Shown here piece by piece: positions 18,204-25,954 of a DNA stretch of 64,000 nucleotides. Origin of the DNA: Dictyobacter formicarum. Its GTDB lineage: Bacteria; Chloroflexota; Ktedonobacteria; Ktedonobacterales; Ktedonobacteraceae. A program made the translations under genes and the position numbers. The number at the start of each line of letters is the position of its first letter. The stretch's first letter is position 1. The notes beneath the pieces are model-generated. The model was not told the origin of the DNA. It ran no database searches and was given only the letters and a program-made list of their open reading frames with translations. The stretch covers positions 186,001 to 250,000 of the forward strand of contig NZ_BNJJ01000006.1 in the NCBI RefSeq assembly GCF_016587435.1, written 5' to 3'.

Positions 18204-19073
18204 ATGACGTTTATCATAACCCTCATCATACTGGCATTGATTCTACTCTTTTTCGTGCTTCCGGGTTTTCGCGTTGTCCAGCAGTATGAACGCGGCGTAA
18301 TCTTTATTCTGGGAGGACTCAAGGGGGCCAAGGGGCCGGGCATATTCTGGGTTCCACCAATGATCACGCGCATGGTTAAAGTGGATTTACGTATCGTTAC
18401 GATGCAGGTGCCTCCGCAGGAAATTATCACACGCGATAACGTTACCATCCGTGTGACGGCCGTGGTATATTTCTATGTAGTGAATCCTGAGGCATCGGTA
18501 ACCAATGTGGTGAACTTTATCGATGCCACCATGCAGATTGGTCAGACAACCCTGCGTAATGTGCTGGGTCAGTCGGATCTGGACGAACTGCTGGCGCACC
18601 GCGATCGCATCAATCAAAGCCTGCAGACCATCATCGATGAATACACAGAGCGCTGGGGTGTCAAAGTTACAGCGGTTGAAGTCAAAGATATTGAATTGCC
18701 AGCTACCATGCAGCGTGCAATGGCCAAGCAGGCAGAGGCCGAGCGCGAGAAACGCGCCAAAATCATTCATGCTGAAGGTGAGCTGCAGGCATCCACGCAA
18801 CTGGCACAGGCTGCCAGCGTAATTGGTTCACAGCCCAGCGCGCTACAACTGCGCTATCTACAAACGCTCACAGAAATCGCCGTTGAGAAAAACTCAACCA
18901 TCATCTTCCCACTACCAATGGATATCATCGAGCCATTGATAAAATCCATTCCCAAAGCGGCGGAAGGGGCCCATGAGCGACCATCTGTACGTCCGGTAGC
19001 AGAACAGCCTGCGCGCGAGGTACCAATCAATGCCTATGTAGACCAAACAACGAATCGTCCACCAAGACAATAA
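18204..19073 (+). CDS. Slipin (stomatin/SPFH-domain membrane protein)
   Basis: 289 residues. One N-terminal membrane helix (about 2-22) is followed by the SPFH/band-7 domain (VVQQYERGVIFILGG, GPGIFWVPPM, IVTMQVPPQEIITRDNV, VVYFYVVNPEASV) and a helical C-terminal part with the usual coiled coil AMAKQAEAEREKRAKIIHAE. The family organises membrane microdomains and often partners an NfeD protease; no NfeD gene is adjacent. Ribosome site AAGGAGAT precedes ATG. A perfect inverted repeat follows the stop by about 70 bp. Confidence 0.9.
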   Translation: MTFIITLIILALILLFFVLPGFRVVQQYERGVIFILGGLKGAKGPGIFWVPPMITRMVKVDLRIVTMQVPPQEIITRDNVTIRVTAVVYFYVVNPEASVTNVVNFIDATMQIGQTTLRNVLGQSDLDELLAHRDRINQSLQTIIDEYTERWGVKVTAVEVKDIELPATMQRAMAKQAEAEREKRAKIIHAEGELQASTQLAQAASVIGSQPSALQLRYLQTLTEIAVEKNSTIIFPLPMDIIEPLIKSIPKAAEGAHERPSVRPVAEQPAREVPINAYVDQTTNRPPRQ

Positions 19074-19142
19074 GGAAAGGCTAAGTGTGGTCCTGCACGC
19101 TCACATCTTTACAATCAAGTAGAAAAAAACACAGCTTGAGAA

Positions 19143-19166
19143 TGGGTGGGTTACATAACCCACCCA
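19143..19166. terminator. Inverted repeat after the slipin gene
   Basis: TGGGTGGGTT/AACCCACCCA with loop ACAT. No T-run follows, so termination is uncertain. Confidence 0.45.
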
Positions 19167-19191
19167 CTCAGCATAGATAAAAGAGAGACTC

Positions 19192-19296
19192 ATGAAGAAA
19201 TTAGTTGCCAAATGGGTTGTGAGCGTAATCGTGCTACCCGCTATCGTCATGTTCTTACAAAAACGCATTTTCCAGCAAATCGATAAACACCTCTAA
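19192..19296 (+). CDS. 34-residue putative membrane peptide
   Basis: ATG behind AAAAGAGAGACTC. A basic start (MKKLVAKW), one short hydrophobic helix (VVSVIVLPAIVMFL) and an amphipathic basic tail ending in KHL. No family recognised. Size and single helix fit small membrane peptides; it could also be a chance ORF. Confidence 0.45.
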   Translation: MKKLVAKWVVSVIVLPAIVMFLQKRIFQQIDKHL

Positions 19297-19383
19297 AAAC
19301 ACCAGCAATTGTTATGAACAGTGGTCCACCATATGGTATACTGAGGGACGTAGTTCTAATACACGTTCGTCAGGAGATACCAT

Positions 19384-19770
19384 ATGGATGAACAGACCTT
19401 AAGCTCCACGACGGAGCCAGAAAAGACAATAGCACAAGCAACTGCGGCCTCAGCGGAGAGAGCGAGCAGCGAACACCGACAGGCCTATGGTACAGCGAAG
19501 ACTGAAAACTTACGCGACTCAGGAATCTGGCGTGTTCTGCTTCCGGCGGTCGTCATTGCCTGCTGCGCAGCCTTACTGATTATCCCCCTGGTGATTTTAA
19601 TTCCACTACTCTACAATTCTATTCACGCCATTGGCACCAACAACGTCACAGAAGCGCAGCTGGTCTGGGTGTGGATCACCATGATTATAATAGAGTTAGG
19701 CCTATTTTTTATCATCTCGCGTGGCATCATCAAAATTTTCCTGACGCAGGCAGGCAATTATCAGCGCTAG
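19384..19770 (+). CDS. Small membrane protein, unknown function
   Basis: 128 residues behind a strong ribosome site (CAGGAGATACCAT). The first 48 residues are polar, Ala/Thr/Glu-rich and probably disordered. Two membrane helices follow (about 51-75 VLLPAVVIACCAALLIIPLV and about 93-113 VWVWITMIIIELGLFFII) with a short loop between. An intrinsic terminator follows after 27 bp. Family not recognised. Confidence 0.7.
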   Translation: MDEQTLSSTTEPEKTIAQATAASAERASSEHRQAYGTAKTENLRDSGIWRVLLPAVVIACCAALLIIPLVILIPLLYNSIHAIGTNNVTEAQLVWVWITMIIIELGLFFIISRGIIKIFLTQAGNYQR

Positions 19771-19796
19771 CCCGATATCGGCAAAAAAATATTTAA

Positions 19797-19832
19797 GTGG
19801 ACCTCTTGCCAGCTGGCAGGGGTCCATTTTTT
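19797..19832 (+). terminator. Intrinsic terminator
   Basis: TGGACC (19798-19803) pairs with GGTCCA (19821-19826), with an inner TGCC/GGCA stem, followed by TTTTTT. Confidence 0.85.
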
Positions 19833-20380
19833 CGAGCGAGAAGGGTAAAAGCGTCCACAAAGGGACACACCTACTGTCCTCATGTCCATTTATTGGTAAG
19901 ACATAAGTCCCTCAGCATCACGCTGTGATAGCCATATCCGGCTAATCAGCACGAGAGCCCAAAATGTGATCGAAAATAGCTTGACAATTATGCCCCTGCC
20001 AAGTACACTCATTAGCAGTTGGTAGGTGTTCAATAGTCGGCATATAGTAGATATGAGATCACAATTATTTTTTGGAGGTGAGTTCTATGCAAAATAGACA
20101 GATAATCGCAGAAAAATGTGAGCGAATTGCGAGAACTCATCCGACCACACACAAGAATGCATAATCGATGCGCAAAGCTGTTGTGACTCGAATCAGACCG
20201 AGCACCCACTCTTATCCTCAGCATTCCTCACAATGCAGCAACATTCCTCATGTTGGTAAAATAAATACTTCATTGATAGAGAAAGTAGTATGTTACACCC
20301 GACGGGCATATTCTATCGAATTGCAGTATTACATCCATCAAATCGACAGCATTATTTTAGCTGTCTAGGAGAAGTCTCAG
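19833..20380. other. Intergenic stretch with one micro-ORF
   Basis: 548 bp without an established gene. Only the 25-codon ORF at 20087 has a good ribosome site. A 66-codon ORF at 20168-20368 has none and was not accepted. Confidence 0.4.
20087..20164 (+). CDS. 25-residue micro-ORF with a strong ribosome site
   Basis: TTTGGAGGTGAGTTCT precedes ATG (GGAGGTGA, 5-7 nt spacing). The peptide is basic, with one Cys (IIAEKCERIARTH). No resemblance recognised. The ribosome site is better than chance would give, but no other evidence supports it. Confidence 0.35.
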   Translation: MQNRQIIAEKCERIARTHPTTHKNA

Positions 20381-20455
20381 GTGTTTAATCCAGCATTTAT
20401 GGATACTCTAGCACAGGTAAATTCCTACCTCAAAGGAGAGGAGGTGAGAGCATGA
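20381..20455 (+). CDS. 24-residue micro-ORF coupled to the next gene
   Basis: GTG start behind TAGGAGAAGTCTCAG; the peptide is MFNPAFMDTLAQVNSYLKGE and four more residues. Its TGA overlaps the ATG of the following gene (ATGA at 20452-20455), and its last codons contain that gene's ribosome site GGAGAGGAGGTGAG. Such overlap suggests translational coupling or a leader peptide. Confidence 0.4.
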   Translation: MFNPAFMDTLAQVNSYLKGEEVRA

Positions 20456-20682
20456 GAGGAAAACTACGTGATAAAAACTCCATAAATAAACGCGACACGT
20501 TCCGCCGTGGCGCAGAAGGAGAGACGCGTCGCCCATATAAACGCGATACACGCACAATGCACTGGATCGACCAGAACCTCGAGGACGAGGATGAGTATTA
20601 TGGAGACGAGGATGAGGTCGAGGAAGAGGACGAAGCGGCAGAGCTCAACAGAGTCATAAAAAAACCCATCACCAGAAAGTAA
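20452..20682 (+). CDS. Small charged protein, basic N-terminus and acidic C-terminus
   Basis: 76 residues behind AAAGGAGAGGAGGTGAGAGC, one of the strongest ribosome sites in the window. Residues 1-35 are basic (many Arg/Lys), residues 43-64 are almost all acidic (EDEDEYYGDEDEVEEEDEAA) and the end is basic again. No family recognised. The charge layout suggests binding to nucleic acid or to a basic protein, which is a guess. A bidirectional terminator follows. Confidence 0.6.
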   Translation: MRGKLRDKNSINKRDTFRRGAEGETRRPYKRDTRTMHWIDQNLEDEDEYYGDEDEVEEEDEAAELNRVIKKPITRK

Positions 20683-20695
20683 AGCTGGCTGGTTC

Positions 20696-20746
20696 AGAGA
20701 CATTGAGGAGGGGCCACACTATTTCCCTTGCTCGATGTCTCTTTTT
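20696..20746. terminator. Terminator between convergent genes
   Basis: AGAGACATTGAG (20696-20707) pairs with CTCGATGTCTCT (20731-20742), one G-U pair, followed by TTTTT. It serves the charged small protein and perhaps, from the other side, the GxGYxYP gene. Confidence 0.75.
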
Positions 20747-20767
20747 AATGTATTACAGATATGCCTG

Positions 20768-22345
20768 CTATGCCTTTAGCAAAGAGAAGAGTGTGCTCGG
20801 CAAGACAAATTCATACTCTTTTCCCAGTTGCTCCATCACTTGTTTGACAAGCGACGGCGTCATAGTCCAGGCAATCAAGTAAACGCTCAGGAAGAGGGGA
20901 CGCCGACGAAACAGCAGAGACGCGAGCCGAATCAGTTTGACGGTACGCTCAACGCTATCAGTAAAGCCTAGATGATGATAGATAGTCAGCTCGCCGACCT
21001 GCTGCCAGCGCGCAATCTTCCCCGTAAAGCCCGCACCGCTGAAAACATTCTTCACTCCATATGGAACCAGTTCCCGGGCGAACAGATGTTGCACATGGCG
21101 ATCAGTCAATTGCATACCCTTAAAACTAAAGGCCGCCACCACTGGCAGCCCGGTGCGATACACTGCATCCACATCCAACACATCGAGCGTGTTCATATCC
21201 AGGGCGCGCATCAGCGTACCGGTCTGCTGCAAAAATGGCTTCAGCAGATGCCTGGGCCAGCGAGACGGATAAATATAGCCCAGGCCACTGGGTCCAGCCA
21301 GCAGCTCATCAAACTCCGTAGCGCTGCGTGTATAATAGGAGGCTAGCGCTGGCGCAGCCTGTGAGAGCAGCGGAGGAAACGTCCACCCCAATGGCACCGT
21401 GCCCCGCGCGGGATCCTGCCAGATAGTGCGCAGGCGATGCTGGCAATATTGCAGGTTATCCCCATCGCTCATGGTAAAGGACACGTAGATCTTTTTGTGG
21501 CGCCCGGTCCGCTTCACCGCTGCCGGTGGTCGGGGTATCTGCGCAACCGGCAAAGCTATCCATACTTCCAGGTTCAACACATAATCAGATGCCACCACCG
21601 CCATACCAGCGGCTGAGGCCATAGCTACGGCACTTTGCTCATGAATCACCCATCCAAGGTGCACAGATCCAGGCGCATAGAATGTCAGCAACTGACGCAA
21701 CAAACTGCGTTCAGAGCTCTTGTTCTCACCAGCCACAGGCAGATATTGGCGCGAATCCAGCCAATAGACAAAAGCACGGCTGGCGACCAGGAAAGAGCGC
21801 AAGCCACAAAAGGCCGCTGGATCTAAGCCAGCCAGCACATACTGGGAGCAGCGTGGCAGCAAGTGTTGCCGCGCCCATTGATACGCCTGCAAACGCGTCC
21901 GCCAGCCATACGTACGCAAATCATCCAGCACAGGTAAAGCGCAGACCGCCAGCAACTGTTCAGCCAATGCAGGGGACGCGATGATAGCATCTTGCAATCC
22001 GGCCATAGTGGTCGCTACGTTAATGGTATCAGGCAGTGCAGGATCATAAATAAGTAGTCCATTGAAGGCAGACAGATGTGTTGTCAGCAGATCAGAGAGC
22101 GCGGCCGAGCCCTGTAGAGGACTGCTCACCTGCGGGACAGCAGCGAAAACGTTCTCAAGCCAGAAAGCATCATCAGCGCTGGTAATCAAATATACCTGCC
22201 CTTGAGAACGGTTGATAATGCCAGCCGCCACCGTGGCAGTAATATACTCATCACGAGAAGCACCACGTAAATCATAAATAGTAAGCCGGGTCGGCGCCTG
22301 AAATGGCGGTAAATAACGCCTATCGAACCATTGAAATCCAGTCAC
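20768..22345 (-). CDS. GxGYxYP-family protein (putative glycoside hydrolase)
   Basis: 525 residues from a GTG at 22345, chosen because GGAGGACAGCGAT precedes it at good spacing (the open frame runs 5 codons further to a TTG that sits inside this site). The family signature is visible as GLGYIYPSRWP, with the second conserved stretch KKIYVSFTMSDGDNLQYCQH before it. The N-terminal part matches the usual GxGYxYP N-terminal region (TRLTIYDLRGASRDEYITA, GLLIYDPALPDTINVA). These proteins are predicted to be carbohydrate-active, but the substrate is unknown. No signal peptide is present, which is unusual if it acts on outside polymers. Confidence 0.8.
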   Translation of the reverse strand: MTGFQWFDRRYLPPFQAPTRLTIYDLRGASRDEYITATVAAGIINRSQGQVYLITSADDAFWLENVFAAVPQVSSPLQGSAALSDLLTTHLSAFNGLLIYDPALPDTINVATTMAGLQDAIIASPALAEQLLAVCALPVLDDLRTYGWRTRLQAYQWARQHLLPRCSQYVLAGLDPAAFCGLRSFLVASRAFVYWLDSRQYLPVAGENKSSERSLLRQLLTFYAPGSVHLGWVIHEQSAVAMASAAGMAVVASDYVLNLEVWIALPVAQIPRPPAAVKRTGRHKKIYVSFTMSDGDNLQYCQHRLRTIWQDPARGTVPLGWTFPPLLSQAAPALASYYTRSATEFDELLAGPSGLGYIYPSRWPRHLLKPFLQQTGTLMRALDMNTLDVLDVDAVYRTGLPVVAAFSFKGMQLTDRHVQHLFARELVPYGVKNVFSGAGFTGKIARWQQVGELTIYHHLGFTDSVERTVKLIRLASLLFRRRPLFLSVYLIAWTMTPSLVKQVMEQLGKEYEFVLPSTLFSLLKA

Positions 22346-22385
22346 ATCGCTGTCCTCCAAAAATTATCCTTATCTCAGTCAAAGC

Positions 22386-22414
22386 TTGACCTTCCTGTGA
22401 AACAAAGGTATGCT
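22386..22414 (+). promoter_or_regulatory. Promoter of the acyl-CoA ligase gene
   Basis: TTGACC (22386-22391), 17-nt spacer, TATGCT (22409-22414), about 115 nt before the start codon. Confidence 0.55.
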
Positions 22415-22529
22415 ACAATATACAAGCAAACTAGCATATGCAAACCGGTCACTCTAATACCAGCATACTTGCAGTCCTATAGAATTTTCTGCTACTCATA
22501 GTCGAGTTTATACAGAAAGGACGCCTGGC

Positions 22530-24137
22530 ATGTCGAATAAATTGTTTGCTCCCGAACTTTTTCGCCCACCAATGGATTTTCCCGACATCTCTTACGACCA
22601 GCTGCTGCGCAAAGCCGCCGAGAACAATCCCGATCGTATTGCCATTATTTACCACAATCTCAGTTTCACCTACCGAGAGACCGTCTCCATGGTAAATAGT
22701 ATCGCTAATGGTTTGTACGAATTAGGACTGCGTAAAGGCGACCATATTTGTCTATTTACTGCCAACCGGCCAGAGTATACCATCACTTTTATCGCGGCTG
22801 CCTCGATTGGCGTAGTAGTAAGCCCGATGAATCCCTCTTACAAAGAACGTGAAGTCAGCTATCAGCTATCCAACTCTGAGGCTAAAGCAATCCTTATCCA
22901 GAGTGAACTGGTTCCCACGTTGAGTCTGGCCCTCAGCCAGAAAGAATTTCCCAATTTACAGCACATCATTGTCACTGGCACGCGCAAACCAGAAACGCTC
23001 CCCAATGCCATTCCATTTAGCCAGCTACTACGCCAATCCTCTCCTAAAGCGCCACCCCACGTTGATATCGTTGGAGATGACTTACTGGCCCTACCCTATT
23101 CATCTGGCACCACGGGTCTGCCCAAAGGGACCATGCTGACGCATCGTAACCTGGTAAGCAATAACCTACAATTTACGAACGCGCAGGGCATCGACCCATC
23201 GGACGCAGCTCTGCTCTTTCTTCCCTTCTATCATATTTACGGAGTCATGCTCACCGGCAGCTTCCTGGCCTGCGGTGGCACACAGATCATGATGGAGCGT
23301 TTTGACTTGCTCGAATCATTGGAGTTGTGCGAAAAGCATAAGGTGACCTATTATTTTGCCGTCCCTCCTATCATTCTGGGACTAGCCAACGCCCCGATAG
23401 ATCTGGGCAAAATGAAGAGCGTCAAATTTATCTTCTCAGGCGCCGCCCCCATGCCGACAGATCCGGCCAGAAGGCTGCAAGAGAAAATCCCAGGGTGCGT
23501 AATGCAGGGTTATGGCCTGACAGAAGCATCTCCGCTGACTCATTCACAACCACGAGATACATCCCTGATACGGCTGGATAGTGTTGGTTTACCCACTCAT
23601 AATACCGAGTGCAAAATCGTAGACATAGAAACCGGGACACGTGAGTTGCCCCAGGGCGAGCAAGGAGAGCTCATTATTCGTGGTCCACAGGTCATGAAGG
23701 GCTACTGGCATGCACCTGAAGCGACGGCACAGGCTCTACGAGATGGCTGGTTATATACAGGAGATGTGGCCTACGTCGATGAGGATGGTTATACCTATAT
23801 CGTGGATCGCAAGAAAGAAATGATTAAATACAATGGCTTCGGCGTGGCGCCTGCCGAGATCGAAGCCTTGCTGCTTGAACATCCCGCTATCCTGGATACA
23901 GCAGTCATCGGCGTACCTGATGACGAGGCTGGCGAGCTGATCAAAGGCATCGTGGTAAAGAAGCCGGGCAAGTCCATTACCGAGGAAGAAGTATTAAACT
24001 TTGCCAATGGCAAACTGGCTGGCTATAAACAGTTGCACTTTGTCGAGTTTATCGATGCCATCCCCAAGACAGCATCGGGTAAGATTCTACGCCGCGAGCT
24101 ACAGGAACGTGAAAAGGCGCGGTTGCGAGGTCAGTAA
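22530..24137 (+). CDS. Acyl-CoA synthetase, 4-coumarate-CoA ligase-like
   Basis: ANL-superfamily adenylating enzyme that activates a carboxylic acid as acyl-AMP and transfers it to CoA. 535 residues, close to plant-type 4CL length. Seen: P-loop YSSGTTGLPKGTMLTHRNL (about 188-206), A5 motif GYGLTEASP (about 326-334), the hinge region GDVAYVDEDGYTYIVDRKKE, NGFGVAPAEIE, and the catalytic lysine motif PKTASGKILRREL near the C-terminus. The true acid (aryl or fatty) cannot be read from sequence. Ribosome site AGAAAGGACGCCTGGC precedes ATG. Monocistronic and divergent from the GxGYxYP gene. Confidence 0.88.
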   Translation: MSNKLFAPELFRPPMDFPDISYDQLLRKAAENNPDRIAIIYHNLSFTYRETVSMVNSIANGLYELGLRKGDHICLFTANRPEYTITFIAAASIGVVVSPMNPSYKEREVSYQLSNSEAKAILIQSELVPTLSLALSQKEFPNLQHIIVTGTRKPETLPNAIPFSQLLRQSSPKAPPHVDIVGDDLLALPYSSGTTGLPKGTMLTHRNLVSNNLQFTNAQGIDPSDAALLFLPFYHIYGVMLTGSFLACGGTQIMMERFDLLESLELCEKHKVTYYFAVPPIILGLANAPIDLGKMKSVKFIFSGAAPMPTDPARRLQEKIPGCVMQGYGLTEASPLTHSQPRDTSLIRLDSVGLPTHNTECKIVDIETGTRELPQGEQGELIIRGPQVMKGYWHAPEATAQALRDGWLYTGDVAYVDEDGYTYIVDRKKEMIKYNGFGVAPAEIEALLLEHPAILDTAVIGVPDDEAGELIKGIVVKKPGKSITEEEVLNFANGKLAGYKQLHFVEFIDAIPKTASGKILRRELQEREKARLRGQ

Positions 24138-24196
24138 TGGGCGGCACAGGCGCTCCCATTACTGACCTCGCCTGGACCCATGTCTGAAAGCCAGAG

Positions 24197-24352
24197 GGTT
24201 CGCGCCTGCGGCCCCTGACGCTACGCGCCTTCGGCGCTCATATGTCTTATATATATTGATGCACCATGTGTGCAAAGCACACATGGTGCATCAATATATA
24301 TTAACTGCTCGGGTGCGCATGCACCCGCCCGTATGCAGGCGCTTTGCTTCCC
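24197..24352 (-). repeat. Modular palindromic element, copy D (complete, inverted)
   Basis: On the minus strand: head GGGAAGCAAAGC, GC inverted segment GGGTGCATGCGCACCC, palindrome with perfect 25-bp arms (24249-24273 and 24277-24301) around AAA/TTT with TGTGTGC/GCACACA at the apex, then the tail (TGAGCGCCGAAGGCGCG, TAGCGTCAGG, GGCCGCAGGCGCGAA). The tail is nearly identical to copy A; the palindrome is not. Confidence 0.85.
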
Positions 24353-24390
24353 GGTGTGATGGACCTCAAACACTTTATGAATAAGAGGGC

Positions 24391-24441
24391 AAATAAAATG
24401 TTGTGCATATGTGCTTTGCACATATGCACAACATTTTATTT
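24391..24441. terminator. Long perfect palindrome abutting the membrane-protein stop codon
   Basis: Perfect 24-bp arms (24391-24414 and 24418-24441), loop TTT, bounded by AAATAAAA and TTTTATTT. Its last base is the first base of the minus-strand stop codon (24441-24443). It probably terminates transcription from both sides. Confidence 0.75.
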
Positions 24442-25418
24442 TAGAGTCCGCCCACAAATAAGCCGCGCGCCATGATCTCTCCTGCTAAGGAACAGACCAC
24501 GACCAGATAGAGCATACCGGTAGCGGATTGGAAGGAACGATCGCGAATTAGTTTCCAGGCCAGCCCTCCCAGGACAAGAGGCATAATGTAACCGACCAGC
24601 ACACGAATCCAGCTAATCGCTTCAGAACTCAATGGAGGAGGCGTAACGGGAGCATCCGCTGGCTTCACCTGATTGGATGGTACTGGTGTAGCGGGAGCAG
24701 TTATCACGGGTGTATTGGTATGGGTCTTATTAGCATACGTTGAGTTCGGCCCACTAATAGCAAAAAAGATCACCTGTGCCGCAACGGCTACCAGAACCAG
24801 AGTAGTCGAAAACTGTAAAGGCCGCTCAGACAACGCAGGAGTCACCAGGTACCAGTGCCCAAGCCACATAGCTGTCAACACACCACCCAGAGCAAAAGAT
24901 GCCGCAAAGAAGCCTGCAACGGTAAAGAAACCGCCTACGCTCCCGGCGGCCAGAGGACGATAAATCATCGCCATCACAAAAAGGGTGATAAGTCCAGCAA
25001 CCACAGTAGCAACACCACTGGTCAGGCGCAGGGCGCGAATAGCTGTCTTCTTTCGTGGCGCCTCCGGCAGCGCTTCGCCGTCTTTAGCTATCGCTTTATC
25101 CTGTACACCAGCAGTTTTATCCAGCAAGAGAAAAAAACTATAAGGAATAAGCAAAAGGAAGAAAAGCAACAATGGGAGAGCCTGATAGCCGGTCCAGGCC
25201 TTATCCAGTTGAGGGTAGGTATTGAGTAGTTCTGGCGTCGCAAAGCTCTGCTGGAGCCAGTACGTTAAGCCGGCCAGCACAAGATAAATCAGGGCATACG
25301 AAACCAGGAAACCACGCTTGACCTCGTTACGCCAATCAAGAAAAACCAGGACGCTTACCGCGCCAATTGAGACCTCGGTCATGACAATGAAGAGAACTAA
25401 CGGTAACGTTTGTAGCAT
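24441..25418 (-). CDS. Polytopic membrane protein, unknown function
   Basis: 325 residues with about eight membrane helices and a Pro/Thr-rich extramembrane loop (about 235-262). Conserved-looking motif MWLGHWYLVTPALSERPL sits in the middle. The end LAGEIMARGLFVGGL resembles the last helix of NrfD/DmsC-type quinol-reacting subunits (E..GR.LF), so a role as membrane anchor of a redox enzyme is possible, but no redox partner gene is adjacent. Ribosome site AAAGGAT precedes ATG. Family not firmly recognised. Confidence 0.65.
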   Translation of the reverse strand: MLQTLPLVLFIVMTEVSIGAVSVLVFLDWRNEVKRGFLVSYALIYLVLAGLTYWLQQSFATPELLNTYPQLDKAWTGYQALPLLLFFLLLIPYSFFLLLDKTAGVQDKAIAKDGEALPEAPRKKTAIRALRLTSGVATVVAGLITLFVMAMIYRPLAAGSVGGFFTVAGFFAASFALGGVLTAMWLGHWYLVTPALSERPLQFSTTLVLVAVAAQVIFFAISGPNSTYANKTHTNTPVITAPATPVPSNQVKPADAPVTPPPLSSEAISWIRVLVGYIMPLVLGGLAWKLIRDRSFQSATGMLYLVVVCSLAGEIMARGLFVGGL

Positions 25419-25862
25419 GATATCTTTTTATCCTTTGAGTGCGTCAATCAGTGTCTGGGGCATGAAATCTTCCACGACCATTCAGATTATAGCGCTGTCC
25501 ATAGCTATCGGCAACTTTTTATGACGGCCCCGCCATGACACGCGGCTCTATTTCAGGACCATTTTACGGCCACACAAACTTGAATGAGAACAGGACTATT
25601 TGCCTGCGCTCATGGCTAACTGCTGCTCAGGCACGCCTAAAGCATACTCGGTCTTGCAAAAAGAAAGGACAAGAGCGTCTACCATATGAGATATTATCGA
25701 TCCCTATATTATCAGGAAATGTTTCCCACCCTCAAGGGAAGTTGTACAAAATCAGACACACTTACCCGGTGTACACCACTATATCTGGAACATCAGCAGA
25801 TAATAGAAGTTAAAAGAAAGCAAATAATGCTAGAAAAAAGCAGAAAAATCATCTCGCTTATA
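25419..25862. other. Divergent intergenic region
   Basis: About 440 bp between the membrane-protein gene and the kinase-phosphatase gene. Short ORFs here (25535-25813, 25686-25934) have no ribosome site or family resemblance. No riboswitch or repeat was seen. Confidence 0.4.
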
Positions 25863-25891
25863 TTGACAGGGACATGCTATTCATCTAAACT
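25863..25891 (+). promoter_or_regulatory. Promoter of the kinase-phosphatase gene
   Basis: Perfect TTGACA (25863-25868), 17-nt spacer, TAAACT (25886-25891), about 60 nt before the chosen start. Confidence 0.6.
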
Positions 25892-25954
25892 GAAAAGAGC
25901 ACATGCTCGCCTGAAATCTTCCGTTACACTATGACAATTACTGAGAGAAAGAGT

